A DNA stretch of 5,724 bases from Candidatus Curtissbacteria bacterium RIFCSPLOWO2_01_FULL_37_9. Lineage in GTDB: Bacteria > Patescibacteriota > Microgenomatia > Curtissbacterales > GWA2-41-24. Shown here piece by piece: positions 1 through 5,406 of this stretch. How positions within the stretch are numbered: position 1 is the first letter of the stretch; every line of letters begins with the position of its first letter. The notes under the pieces were generated by a model. It saw only the letters and a list, made by a program, of their open reading frames with translations, ran no database searches and was not told the DNA's origin. The translations under genes and the position numbers were made by a program. The stretch lies in contig MFBN01000030.1 of the NCBI GenBank assembly GCA_001776425.1, forward strand, positions 1 through 5,724, read 5' to 3'.

Positions 1-25
1 CAAAAGCCTTTGGAAATAATTACCA

Positions 26-424
26 ATGCCAAATACTACAAATAAATACCAATCAATTAGCAATCAAAAAATAAAGAATATCGATATCCACGACAGGATA
101 TATAAATTTGTTATCAGTGTTCTCAATTTGACAAAAAATTTGCCAAAAACGAGGCAAAATTTAATATTAATCGACCAAATAACTAGATCGGCGACTTCTA
201 TGGGGGCGAATGATCAGGAAGCAGACGGTTCGTTAACCAGAAAGGATTTTATTCACAATTATGTAATTGTTAGAAAGGAAGGCAAGGAGACTTATTACTG
301 GTTGTCTGTGATTGGCGACACGAATCCAGAATTTAAATCAAGTCTTGTGGACCTTTTGCAAGAAGGCAAAGAAATAGTAAAAATAGTTTCGAGTATCGTT
401 ATCAAGACTAAAAATAAAAATTGA
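26..424 (+). CDS. Four-helix-bundle protein (23S rRNA intervening-sequence / S23 family)
   Basis: This 132-residue protein matches the four-helix-bundle family often annotated as '23S rRNA-intervening sequence protein'. The family signature is visible: an N-terminal helix (about 20-40), then IDQITRSATSMGAN (49-62), followed by DFIHNYVIVRKEGKETYYWL (74-93), where typical members read RSA-TSIGAN and a K/R-E-x-x-E-x-x-YWL helix. The length is normal for the family (about 115-135). Family members form oligomeric helical bundles. Their molecular role is not established, although some are encoded inside insertions of 23S rRNA genes. No rRNA sequence is seen around this copy, so an rRNA link cannot be claimed here. 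The ATG at 26 is preceded by no clear Shine-Dalgarno, and only 25 bases of upstream sequence are available. The next gene, acylphosphatase, follows on the same strand after 62 very AT-rich bases and appears functionally unrelated. Confidence 0.85.
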   Translation: MPNTTNKYQSISNQKIKNIDIHDRIYKFVISVLNLTKNLPKTRQNLILIDQITRSATSMGANDQEADGSLTRKDFIHNYVIVRKEGKETYYWLSVIGDTNPEFKSSLVDLLQEGKEIVKIVSSIVIKTKNKN

Positions 425-451
425 ATTATTTAATTATTTTAAATTGATTTG

Positions 452-486
452 ATATTGGTAGTATTTGTAAATATTGGTATTTATTT
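452..486 (+). repeat. Imperfect direct repeat and possible promoter just upstream of acylphosphatase
   Basis: The 9-mer ATATTGGTA occurs at 452-460 and again at 471-479, 19 bases apart, and each copy is followed by a T-rich tail. The first copy contains an extended -10-like TGGTAGTAT (456-464, with TAGTAT matching the consensus at 4 of 6 positions). The second copy abuts the acylphosphatase ATG. It could be a promoter with a tandem operator, or chance similarity in an AT-rich spacer. Nothing beyond position and repetition supports function. Confidence 0.25.
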
Positions 487-759
487 ATGGATGTTCGTGC
501 GCATCTTTATATTGAAGGAAATGTTCAGGGAGTTTTTTTCAGAAGATCGGCCAAGTCCAAAGCCGGTGAATTGGGTGTTGTAGGCTTGATAAGAAACAGG
601 AAAGATGGTTCGGTTGAAGCGATTGCCCAAGGTCCTAAAACAAAGGTAGATGCTTTCATCAAGTGGTGCAAAAAAGGCCCTCCTTTTTCCAAAGTCGAAA
701 AAGTCGAGGTCGAGTGGAAGAAAAATTTAGAAGATTTTGAAGAGTTTGAGGTTATTTAA
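487..759 (+). CDS. acyP: Acylphosphatase
   Basis: This 90-residue protein is a full-length acylphosphatase, a small cytoplasmic alpha/beta enzyme that hydrolyses carboxyl-phosphate bonds such as acetyl phosphate or 1,3-bisphosphoglycerate. The phosphate-binding signature GNVQGVFFRR (11-20) holds the catalytic arginine (R19). The second signature, IRNRKDGSVE (35-44), holds the catalytic asparagine (N37). Length and C-terminal strand (ending EFEVI) agree with the family. The ATG at 487 gives the normal family N-terminus (short strand, then the G-x-VQGV loop), so this start is well supported although no Shine-Dalgarno is visible. Its last 33 bases overlap the 3' end of the convergent Nudix gene on the minus strand. 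It shows no specific tie to the isoprenoid genes further right. Confidence 0.95.
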   Translation: MDVRAHLYIEGNVQGVFFRRSAKSKAGELGVVGLIRNRKDGSVEAIAQGPKTKVDAFIKWCKKGPPFSKVEKVEVEWKKNLEDFEEFEVI

Positions 760-1266
760 AAGAAAACTAAGTTCATCCTTTGCCCAGGGAGTCAATTTTA
801 TTGCTTTAGATCCCACTCGAGATTTTAGGTTATTTAGAGAAGTGAATTTGCCTTGTTCAACTTCTTCTTTATTGATTTTTATTTTTCTGTTATAAATTCC
901 ACTGTAAAGTTCTACCAGTTCATTTTCGATTATTTTTTCGCCTTTTTTAATAAACTCGCTAGTCTGGATGTGTTTTTCTCTGAGTCTTTTAAGTTTAGTT
1001 TTTATCGAAAGTTCTTCCATTAAGCCTCTATGCGCAGCCTGCTTAAAGTTTTCTCCGCTTTTTAAGTGTTCTGAGGCGCTGATATCCCAGTGAAGCGGGT
1101 ATGCTGGTTTTCCTCTACTTCTTTTTTGTAGGTAAATTTCACCCTTTGTGTTTACTATGATTATATTTACCGCTTTGTGAAGTAAGCCTTTTTGGCAAGC
1201 TTCTTTTATTGTTGTTTGGAATCTAATTCTGCCGTTTTTGTCGACAATATCGATTAATTCATCCAT
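727..1266 (-). CDS. IDI-like Nudix protein without the isomerase cysteine
   Basis: This is a 179-residue Nudix-fold protein of the branch that includes type-1 isopentenyl-diphosphate isomerase and its hydrolase-like relatives. The core is LLHKAVNIIIVN (28-39), EIYLQKRSRGKPAYPLHWD (43-61) and a degenerate Nudix box: E72, R80, then GLMEELSI (81-88), which keeps E84 and E85 but has Gly for the usual Glu after Arg and Ser for the late Gly. IDI-like hallmarks are ENE (114-116), EEVEQGKF (134-141) and a C-terminal LTPW (158-161). Against E. coli IDI, His32 and His69 correspond to H30 and H67, the first metal His (His25) is Ala, and catalytic Cys67 is Ser (S65). Isomerase activity is therefore doubtful; a pyrophosphatase or hydrolase role on an unknown diphosphate is equally possible. 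Its 3' end overlaps acylphosphatase by 33 bases. Upstream lies a TATAAA box 12 nt before the ATG. Confidence 0.85.
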   Translation of the reverse strand: MDELIDIVDKNGRIRFQTTIKEACQKGLLHKAVNIIIVNTKGEIYLQKRSRGKPAYPLHWDISASEHLKSGENFKQAAHRGLMEELSIKTKLKRLREKHIQTSEFIKKGEKIIENELVELYSGIYNRKIKINKEEVEQGKFTSLNNLKSRVGSKAIKLTPWAKDELSFLLNNLKLFKIF

Positions 1267-1278
1267 TTACTGAAATAG

Positions 1279-1284
1279 TTTATA
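1279..1284 (-). promoter_or_regulatory. Candidate -10 box for the IDI-like Nudix gene
   Basis: On the minus strand TATAAA ends 12 nt before the ATG at 1266. No good -35 hexamer lies at the usual distance. The spacing matches the -10 boxes of other genes in the window and predicts a leader of only a few nucleotides. Confidence 0.4.
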
Positions 1285-1360
1285 GCCATCGAACTTATGA
1301 ACAGCCCTCGTAATCTAGTTGATACTGCAACCCCTGACTTGTAACTCTAAGTATACTTCC

Positions 1361-1689
1361 TGCGCTGTTCTGTAGTTAAGAATCCTTCTTGGTCTGCTGA
1401 TCTGATCTATAAAATTCTTAAAAAACACGATGCTGTTTTAGTGATCGCCGAGTAGGGTGGCCATTGGCCAAGTGAAGAGGTAATTCCGTTGATTTTGCCT
1501 ATATTCGTTTCAATGGTGAAGGCGGCAGTTATGTTTCTAAATATAGAGATAATGAGCTTAAGATTTGGACCCAAAAAAATCAAAAAATGGTTGGAAAATG
1601 GTATTGATGTTTATGCATATTTTAACAATGACGTGGCTGGTTTTGCAGTAGAAAATGCTAAAACATTAGCCAAAATGGTTAGCAGTTGA
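1361..1689 (+). pseudogene. DUF72 (YecE-like) family pseudogene, C-terminal half only
   Basis: Reading across frames gives the C-terminal half of a DUF72 protein, a family of unknown biochemical function. A first segment (frame of 1384) reads NPSWSADLIYKILKKHDAVL, then VIAE, a TAG at 1453-1455, and GGHWPSEEVI. Near 1484-1487 one base is missing; the frame of 1485 then gives VDFAYIRFNGEGGSYVSKYR and DNELKIW, matching the family's D-F-x-Y-I-R-F-H-G and E-L-x-x-W. One extra A in the run at 1573-1579 shifts back to IKKWLENGIDVYAYFNND and AGFAVENAKTL, the very typical family C-terminus. A further shift is likely near 1381, where CAV..LR (from 1361) precedes NPSW. The N-terminal half is not recognisable in 1267-1360. 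The open stretch from TTG 1489 to 1689 is only part of this remnant, and its first third is out of frame with the family. The last 24 bases overlap the convergent prenyl synthase. Confidence 0.85.
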
Positions 1690-2853
1690 GTGGGACAAGT
1701 TTTTAATTGACACGTAGTTTGTAATTGAAAAATCAGCTATTTGTTCTAATACTTGTCTTGTTTCAGCATTGTCAGTAATCTTTGGGATAAATTTCTTAGC
1801 CTGATAAACTAAGGCTTTGGCTACATTAAATGAATAATCGACAGAGCCAGTGGATAAAAGAATTTCTCTGACTTGGTTTAGGTTTTCTTCTGTTAGAGAT
1901 TGATTTCCCCAGCTGTGTTGGAGAATTGTTCTTTGTTGCCTAGAGCCTGTGTTAAACGCGTACCAGAATAATAAAGTTTTTTTGGCTTCTTTTAAATCAG
2001 AATCAGTGGGTTTTCCAAGTTCTTCTGGATTTCCAAAAACACCAGCAATATCATCATAAATTTGGAAAGCAATACCCAAAGGCAATCCAAATTTAACATA
2101 TAATTGTTGTTCTCTTTCTGATGCACCTGCCAAGATTGAGCCCAGTTTTAGGGGTCCAGCAAAAGTGTATTTGGCAGTTTTAAAGACATCAATTTGATAG
2201 ACTTTTCTTCTTGTCAACTGATCAAGTGACATATGGGAAAGGTCAATAGCTTGGCCAGAGACAGTGTCAGAGATTACTTCAGATAGATGGGTAATTGATG
2301 CTAATTTTCGATCATCTGGCAAATTACTACGAAGAATTATCAGGAAAGCGATAGCTGGTCCTTTGTCGCCGGCATTTAAAGCCAGTGCTTTGCCGAGATT
2401 TTGGGTGTCTTGGGAACCGAGTTTATCTGCAAGCTTTTGGTAGGCGACATGTAAAGTATCCTGGTCTCTCCTGGTAGGACTATTATCTTCAATGTCATCA
2501 TGAATTAGGAATGCATTGTGGATCATTTCATAAGCTAAGGAACTACGAATAATTTCTTCTCTAAAATGAGGTTCACCATCAGAAATTGAGAAGGAGACTG
2601 CGGCCAATAAACCTCTAATTTTTCTGCCTCCGGATAGCATTCTTAAGTAATCTTCGAATATCTTGGCAACAAATGGGTCAAGTCTTGATTCTTTAGAAAC
2701 AAAATCGTTAAATAATGAAGGTAAGGATTCTGAGGCCTTTTTTATATAGCCTCTTCGAAGATTTTCTAGATTTAGTTCTTGCTCTGTTATCCAGTAGAGT
2801 GGATGCGTGGCTTTATTCTCAACTAGATTGGGTCTGTTAAATTCGGTTGACAT
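1666..2853 (-). CDS. Trans-polyprenyl diphosphate synthase (GGPP/FPP synthase-like)
   Basis: This 395-residue all-alpha prenyltransferase would condense allylic diphosphates with IPP in the cytosol to make C15-C20 or longer chains for quinone, carotenoid, carrier or membrane lipids. Motifs in order: GGRKIRG (75-81, IPP/diphosphate binding), the first Asp-rich motif DDIED (119-123) with RR at 128-129, GQ..D (200-204), KTA (225-227), and the second Asp-rich region QIYDDIAGVFG (264-274) followed by GKPTDSDLKEAKKTL (280-294). The third Asp of the second motif is Gly, as in many actinobacterial and archaeal-type relatives, so this does not suggest inactivity. The first motif has no two-residue insertion. 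Product length cannot be fixed; the residues 4 and 5 before the first Asp are F115 and A114. The protein is longer than the usual 300-350 residues, with an N-terminal extension of some 20-30 residues. It is divergent from IPK (79-base gap), which supplies its IPP substrate. Confidence 0.93.
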   Translation of the reverse strand: MSTEFNRPNLVENKATHPLYWITEQELNLENLRRGYIKKASESLPSLFNDFVSKESRLDPFVAKIFEDYLRMLSGGRKIRGLLAAVSFSISDGEPHFREEIIRSSLAYEMIHNAFLIHDDIEDNSPTRRDQDTLHVAYQKLADKLGSQDTQNLGKALALNAGDKGPAIAFLIILRSNLPDDRKLASITHLSEVISDTVSGQAIDLSHMSLDQLTRRKVYQIDVFKTAKYTFAGPLKLGSILAGASEREQQLYVKFGLPLGIAFQIYDDIAGVFGNPEELGKPTDSDLKEAKKTLLFWYAFNTGSRQQRTILQHSWGNQSLTEENLNQVREILLSTGSVDYSFNVAKALVYQAKKFIPKITDNAETRQVLEQIADFSITNYVSIKNLSHSTANHFG

Positions 2854-2865
2854 CCAAGCGGCTGA

Positions 2866-2894
2866 AATTTAACATAATTGATTCTCGGTTTCAA
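2866..2894 (-). promoter_or_regulatory. Candidate promoter for the polyprenyl diphosphate synthase
   Basis: On the minus strand TTGAAA (2894-2889) and TAAATT (2871-2866) are separated by 17 bases, with the -10 ending 12 nt before the ATG at 2853. The hexamers match consensus at 5 and 4 of 6 positions. It shares the 79-base divergent spacer with the IPK promoter. Confidence 0.4.
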
Positions 2895-2913
2895 GGTGAA
2901 AGTGATTAAATTT

Positions 2914-2922
2914 TGTTATAAT
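2914..2922 (+). promoter_or_regulatory. Extended -10 promoter for IPK
   Basis: TGTTATAAT is a perfect extended -10 (TGn plus TATAAT). It ends 10 nt before the ATG at 2933, so transcription should begin about 4 nt upstream of the start codon, giving a leaderless or nearly leaderless mRNA. No good -35 is seen, as expected for extended -10 promoters. No Shine-Dalgarno precedes the ATG. Confidence 0.65.
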
Positions 2923-2932
2923 CTTATTCCTT

Positions 2933-3730
2933 ATGTACGAGTATGAACTTACTATTATTAAGCTTGGTGGCAGTGTAATTACTGACAAAAATAAAAAAGG
3001 GCTTCTTCGTAAGTCTGTCTTAAAAAGATTAGCTGGCGAAATTGCTACAGCTAAAAATAAAAAGAAATTCAAGCTAATTATTGTCCACGGCGCAGGATCA
3101 TTTGGTCACCCAATTGCCAAGCAATATCGGCTGAATGAGGGCTTTCTTAACAACAAAAGTATTGAGGGTTTTGTTAAGACGAAACAATCTTTAAACTTAT
3201 TGACAAGTGAAGTATTTAAGTATTTTTCCGAAAAGGTACAGTGTTGTTTAGTTCAGCCTGCCGACATCGTTTTAACTTCCAAAGATAAAATTGTCCATTT
3301 CGATACAAAGCAGATCAGCTATCTTTTGGATTATGACATTACTCCTATACTTTGGGGAGATGTTGTATTTGATATAAAAAAGGGTTTTTCTATCCTTTCC
3401 GGAGATAAAATTGTTGCCTATTTGGCAAAAAAATTCAAAGCTGATAATGTACTTTTTATCTCGGATGTTGAGGGAGTTTTTGATAAGAATCCTAAAATTT
3501 ATGGTGACGCGAAACTTATTAAAGTTATCAATGGAAACAGTCTTGCGCGGATTAAGACTCAGCAAACTAAAAATAGAATTGACGTGACAGGAGAAATGAA
3601 AGGTAAGCTGCTCGCAATTAAAAGAGGACTAGAAAATACGGACGTAGCAATTGTTAATGGTTTGGTAAGTTCAGTTGTAGAGAATGCGCTTCTGGGGAAG
3701 ATTAAAGGAACTAGATTTGTTTTTCAATGA
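2933..3730 (+). CDS. ipk: Isopentenyl phosphate kinase
   Basis: This 265-residue amino-acid-kinase-fold enzyme phosphorylates isopentenyl phosphate to IPP with ATP. It is the last step of the archaeal alternative mevalonate route and a salvage step in plants and some bacteria. The N-terminal IIKLGGSVITDK (8-19) carries the nucleotide-binding Lys and Gly loop. VHGAGSFGH (51-59) includes the His (H59) that distinguishes IPK from other kinases of the fold. WGDVVFD (141-147), LSGDKIVAYLA (155-165), ISDVEGVFD (176-184) and DVTGEMKGK (217-225) follow in family order, and GT near the C-terminus (259-260) matches archaeal IPKs. One change from the common DVTGGM is Glu for the second Gly. Length is normal. 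The ATG at 2933 puts KLGGS at the expected distance from the N-terminus and fits the promoter. The gene is divergent from the prenyl synthase, and its last 20 bases overlap the convergent Nudix gene. Confidence 0.93.
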   Translation: MYEYELTIIKLGGSVITDKNKKGLLRKSVLKRLAGEIATAKNKKKFKLIIVHGAGSFGHPIAKQYRLNEGFLNNKSIEGFVKTKQSLNLLTSEVFKYFSEKVQCCLVQPADIVLTSKDKIVHFDTKQISYLLDYDITPILWGDVVFDIKKGFSILSGDKIVAYLAKKFKADNVLFISDVEGVFDKNPKIYGDAKLIKVINGNSLARIKTQQTKNRIDVTGEMKGKLLAIKRGLENTDVAIVNGLVSSVVENALLGKIKGTRFVFQ

Positions 3731-4292
3731 AATCGAAGATTTCAAGAGGGATACTGGATTCTACTTTTTTGACTATAGGGAATTTTTGGCCATGCCTTAC
3801 TTTAAGGATATTATTAACAAATTCAGGAATTGGGTCCCTAAAAAGTGAAATTCGATAAGAACCAATCTGGATTGTTTGATTCCCTACGTTTTCTAGAAGT
3901 ATCCATTGAGGATCACCAACTTCTTGCGTGTCTTCGGGTTCAAAACGAACAGATTCTCTTTTAACTTGCTTTTCATAACCAACAAGAACGATTTGTTCCG
4001 ATTCTGTTGTAAAAATAATTATTCCACGAAAATGTGCTCTACTTGTATCGTCTTTAATAACTCCAACCTCTTCCCTAATTGTCCGGGGAATCATATCGTT
4101 CAAGAAGCTTTCATTTGGTTCTCTTCTTTCCGCTGGAGCAGTAAGTTGACCGGGGACCTTTCGAGTTCTTCTGTCAGTTTTGAGATTGGTTAAAGCCAGA
4201 AAGTATCCGGATTCATCAGTCAAAAATAATAATATGCCGTATAATGGTTTTTCTTTTGAACGGCTCGCTTCTGGTTTTTCGCGCTCGGCCAT
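3711..4292 (-). CDS. Divergent Nudix hydrolase-like protein next to IPK
   Basis: This 193-residue protein has a Nudix-like core. After a charged, probably disordered N-terminus (1-16) comes a strand LYGILLFLTDESGYFLALTN (17-36), then VPGQLTAPAERRE (46-58) and PRTIREEVGV (69-78). The final part fits the Nudix box R-E-U-x-E-E-x-G-U except for Thr instead of the first Glu, and E74/E75 and G77 are kept. The spacing between the middle Glu (E61) and R70 is one residue longer than canonical, so the metal site is modified or the helix begins differently. Substrate is unknown. It overlaps the 3' end of IPK by 20 bases and is divergent from ispH, so a link to isoprenoid phosphates is suggested by location only. 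Its promoter is the best two-part match in the window. Alternatively it is a housekeeping nucleotide-pool Nudix protein or a non-enzymatic Nudix-fold regulator. Confidence 0.72.
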   Translation of the reverse strand: MAEREKPEASRSKEKPLYGILLFLTDESGYFLALTNLKTDRRTRKVPGQLTAPAERREPNESFLNDMIPRTIREEVGVIKDDTSRAHFRGIIIFTTESEQIVLVGYEKQVKRESVRFEPEDTQEVGDPQWILLENVGNQTIQIGSYRISLFRDPIPEFVNNILKVRHGQKFPIVKKVESSIPLEIFDFIEKQI

Positions 4293-4303
4293 AATTTTTG
4301 TGG

Positions 4304-4332
4304 ATTATACAACTTTAGTCCTATAGTTGCAA
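4304..4332 (-). promoter_or_regulatory. Promoter for the divergent Nudix gene
   Basis: On the minus strand TTGCAA (4332-4327) and a perfect TATAAT (4309-4304) are separated by 17 bases. The -10 ends 11 nt before the ATG at 4292, predicting a leader of about 5 nt. It shares the 89-base spacer with the divergent ispH promoter. Confidence 0.6.
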
Positions 4333-4357
4333 TTTCCATGAATCTTAAGCTAAGACA

Positions 4358-4366
4358 TGATATAAT
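4358..4366 (+). promoter_or_regulatory. Extended -10 promoter for ispH
   Basis: TGATATAAT is a perfect extended -10, ending 15 nt before the ATG at 4382; the expected transcript start is about 9 nt upstream of the start codon. AAGGA lies at 4377-4381 but touches the ATG with no spacer, too close to serve as a normal ribosome binding site. The promoter probably drives ispH together with the IDI-like gene behind it. Confidence 0.65.
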
Positions 4367-4381
4367 TTCGCTTCATAAGGA

Positions 4382-5398
4382 ATGTCTCCAGAAAATTCAG
4401 CGTCTAAAGAGAATTCACAGTTTACTGTTGAAAAAATTATTGTTGCCGGTAATCGTGGGCCCTGTGGTGGAGTGAATATGGCAATTGGGACAGTTGATCA
4501 GGTTCTTAATATTGTCGGTGGCAGAGAGGATGTCTTCACAAACTGGTCAATTGTTCATAATGACCCGATTTTGAAGGAGTTTCAAGAAAGAGGATTGGTA
4601 GTTATGGATAATGATTGGAGTAAAGTTCCGGACGGGTCAATCGTTTTATTTTCTGCCCATGGAGTACCTCCGAGATTTCGGAAAATCGCAGAAGAACGTA
4701 ACTATTTGGTAATAGATACTTCTTGCCAGTTAGTCACCCGTGTTCACAATTTGGTAAAAAAAGCGGAAAAGGAAGGTAAACACGTTATCTATATAGGGAA
4801 AAAGGGTCATCCCGAAACAATTGGAGTAATGGAAGAAGTGCAGGAAGAAAATATTACTTTAATTGAAAGCCAGACAGACGTACAATGCTTAAAAATCGGC
4901 ACGGGTGTTGATTATATAGTTTATTCCCAGACGACCCTTATGACTTCCGAAACAGACGAGATAGAAGAAGCCCTAAGAGCTAAATTTCCGGACATTTATA
5001 TTCCTGATAAGTTAGGAATATGTTATGCAACTTTTAATAGACAGGCCGCTGTTAAGGGACTGATAGATAGCGGAATAGACATGCTTATCGTTGTAGGCTC
5101 CCAGCAAAGTCACAATTCGGAAATGTTGAGGCGTATGGGTGAGAGAGCCGGAATTAATTCTGCAAAATTAGATTATCCCAAACAGCTGAATCTAAACTGG
5201 TTAGCTAATTCCAAAAGGGTTGGATTTACTTCCGGGGCATCTGTTTTAGATAAGTTTTTGAAGCCAGTCATCAATAAGGTTAAAACCATAGCTCCCAATG
5301 TTCCGGTTGTCTATCAGCAACAAGCGGTTGAAGAAAGAGATTTGACTTTTATTCTCCCGCAAGAAAGTATAGATAGATTGAAAGCCCGTTTCAGTTAG
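4382..5398 (+). CDS. ispH: 4-hydroxy-3-methylbut-2-enyl diphosphate reductase
   Basis: This 338-residue [4Fe-4S] enzyme reduces HMBPP to IPP and DMAPP, the last step of the MEP pathway. All three cluster cysteines are present: C28 in GNRGPCGGV, C115 in DTSCQLVTRVH and C214 in GICYATFNRQ. Substrate-pocket residues equivalent to E. coli His41, His74, His124, Glu126 and Thr167 are seen as H59 (IVHND), H93 (FSAHGVP), H143 and E145 (GHPETIG) and the Thr of QTTL (183-186). The SSN motif reads SHN (243-245), and GFTSGAS (281-287) completes the site. An N-terminal extension of about 15 polar residues precedes the family core, making it slightly longer than E. coli IspH (316). The ATG at 4382 is favoured by the promoter just upstream. 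The IDI-like gene begins 8 bases after its stop, so the two are likely one operon. The protein looks intact and active. Confidence 0.97.
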   Translation: MSPENSASKENSQFTVEKIIVAGNRGPCGGVNMAIGTVDQVLNIVGGREDVFTNWSIVHNDPILKEFQERGLVVMDNDWSKVPDGSIVLFSAHGVPPRFRKIAEERNYLVIDTSCQLVTRVHNLVKKAEKEGKHVIYIGKKGHPETIGVMEEVQEENITLIESQTDVQCLKIGTGVDYIVYSQTTLMTSETDEIEEALRAKFPDIYIPDKLGICYATFNRQAAVKGLIDSGIDMLIVVGSQQSHNSEMLRRMGERAGINSAKLDYPKQLNLNWLANSKRVGFTSGASVLDKFLKPVINKVKTIAPNVPVVYQQQAVEERDLTFILPQESIDRLKARFS

Positions 5399-5406
5399 AT
5401 TCTAAA

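Noticed and set aside
1..424. Four-helix-bundle gene as proof of a nearby 23S rRNA insertion
   Set aside because: No rRNA-like sequence is seen on either side, and many family members are encoded away from rRNA genes.
1349..1358. Perfect 10-base palindrome AAGTATACTT
   Set aside because: Several palindromes of this length are expected by chance in 5.7 kb, and it sits beside the decayed DUF72 sequence rather than at a promoter.
1489..1689. A stand-alone 66-residue protein from TTG 1489
   Set aside because: Its second half is the DUF72 C-terminus, and its first third is out of frame with the family sequence, which continues in another frame. It is part of the pseudogene.
2869..3072. Minus-strand open frame of 67 codons
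   Set aside because: It lies antisense to the IPK N-terminus and its promoter, shows no family features, and is explained as a shadow of IPK.
3272..3565. Minus-strand open frame of 97 codons
   Set aside because: It lies wholly inside the strongly conserved IPK gene on the other strand and shows no recognisable motif.
3906..4193. Plus-strand open frame of 95 codons
   Set aside because: It is antisense to the Nudix gene, cysteine- and asparagine-rich without domain features, and has no promoter-like start.
4377..4381. AAGGA as the ispH ribosome binding site
   Set aside because: It directly touches the ATG with zero spacing, so it cannot pair as a normal Shine-Dalgarno; the other genes in the window lack one too.
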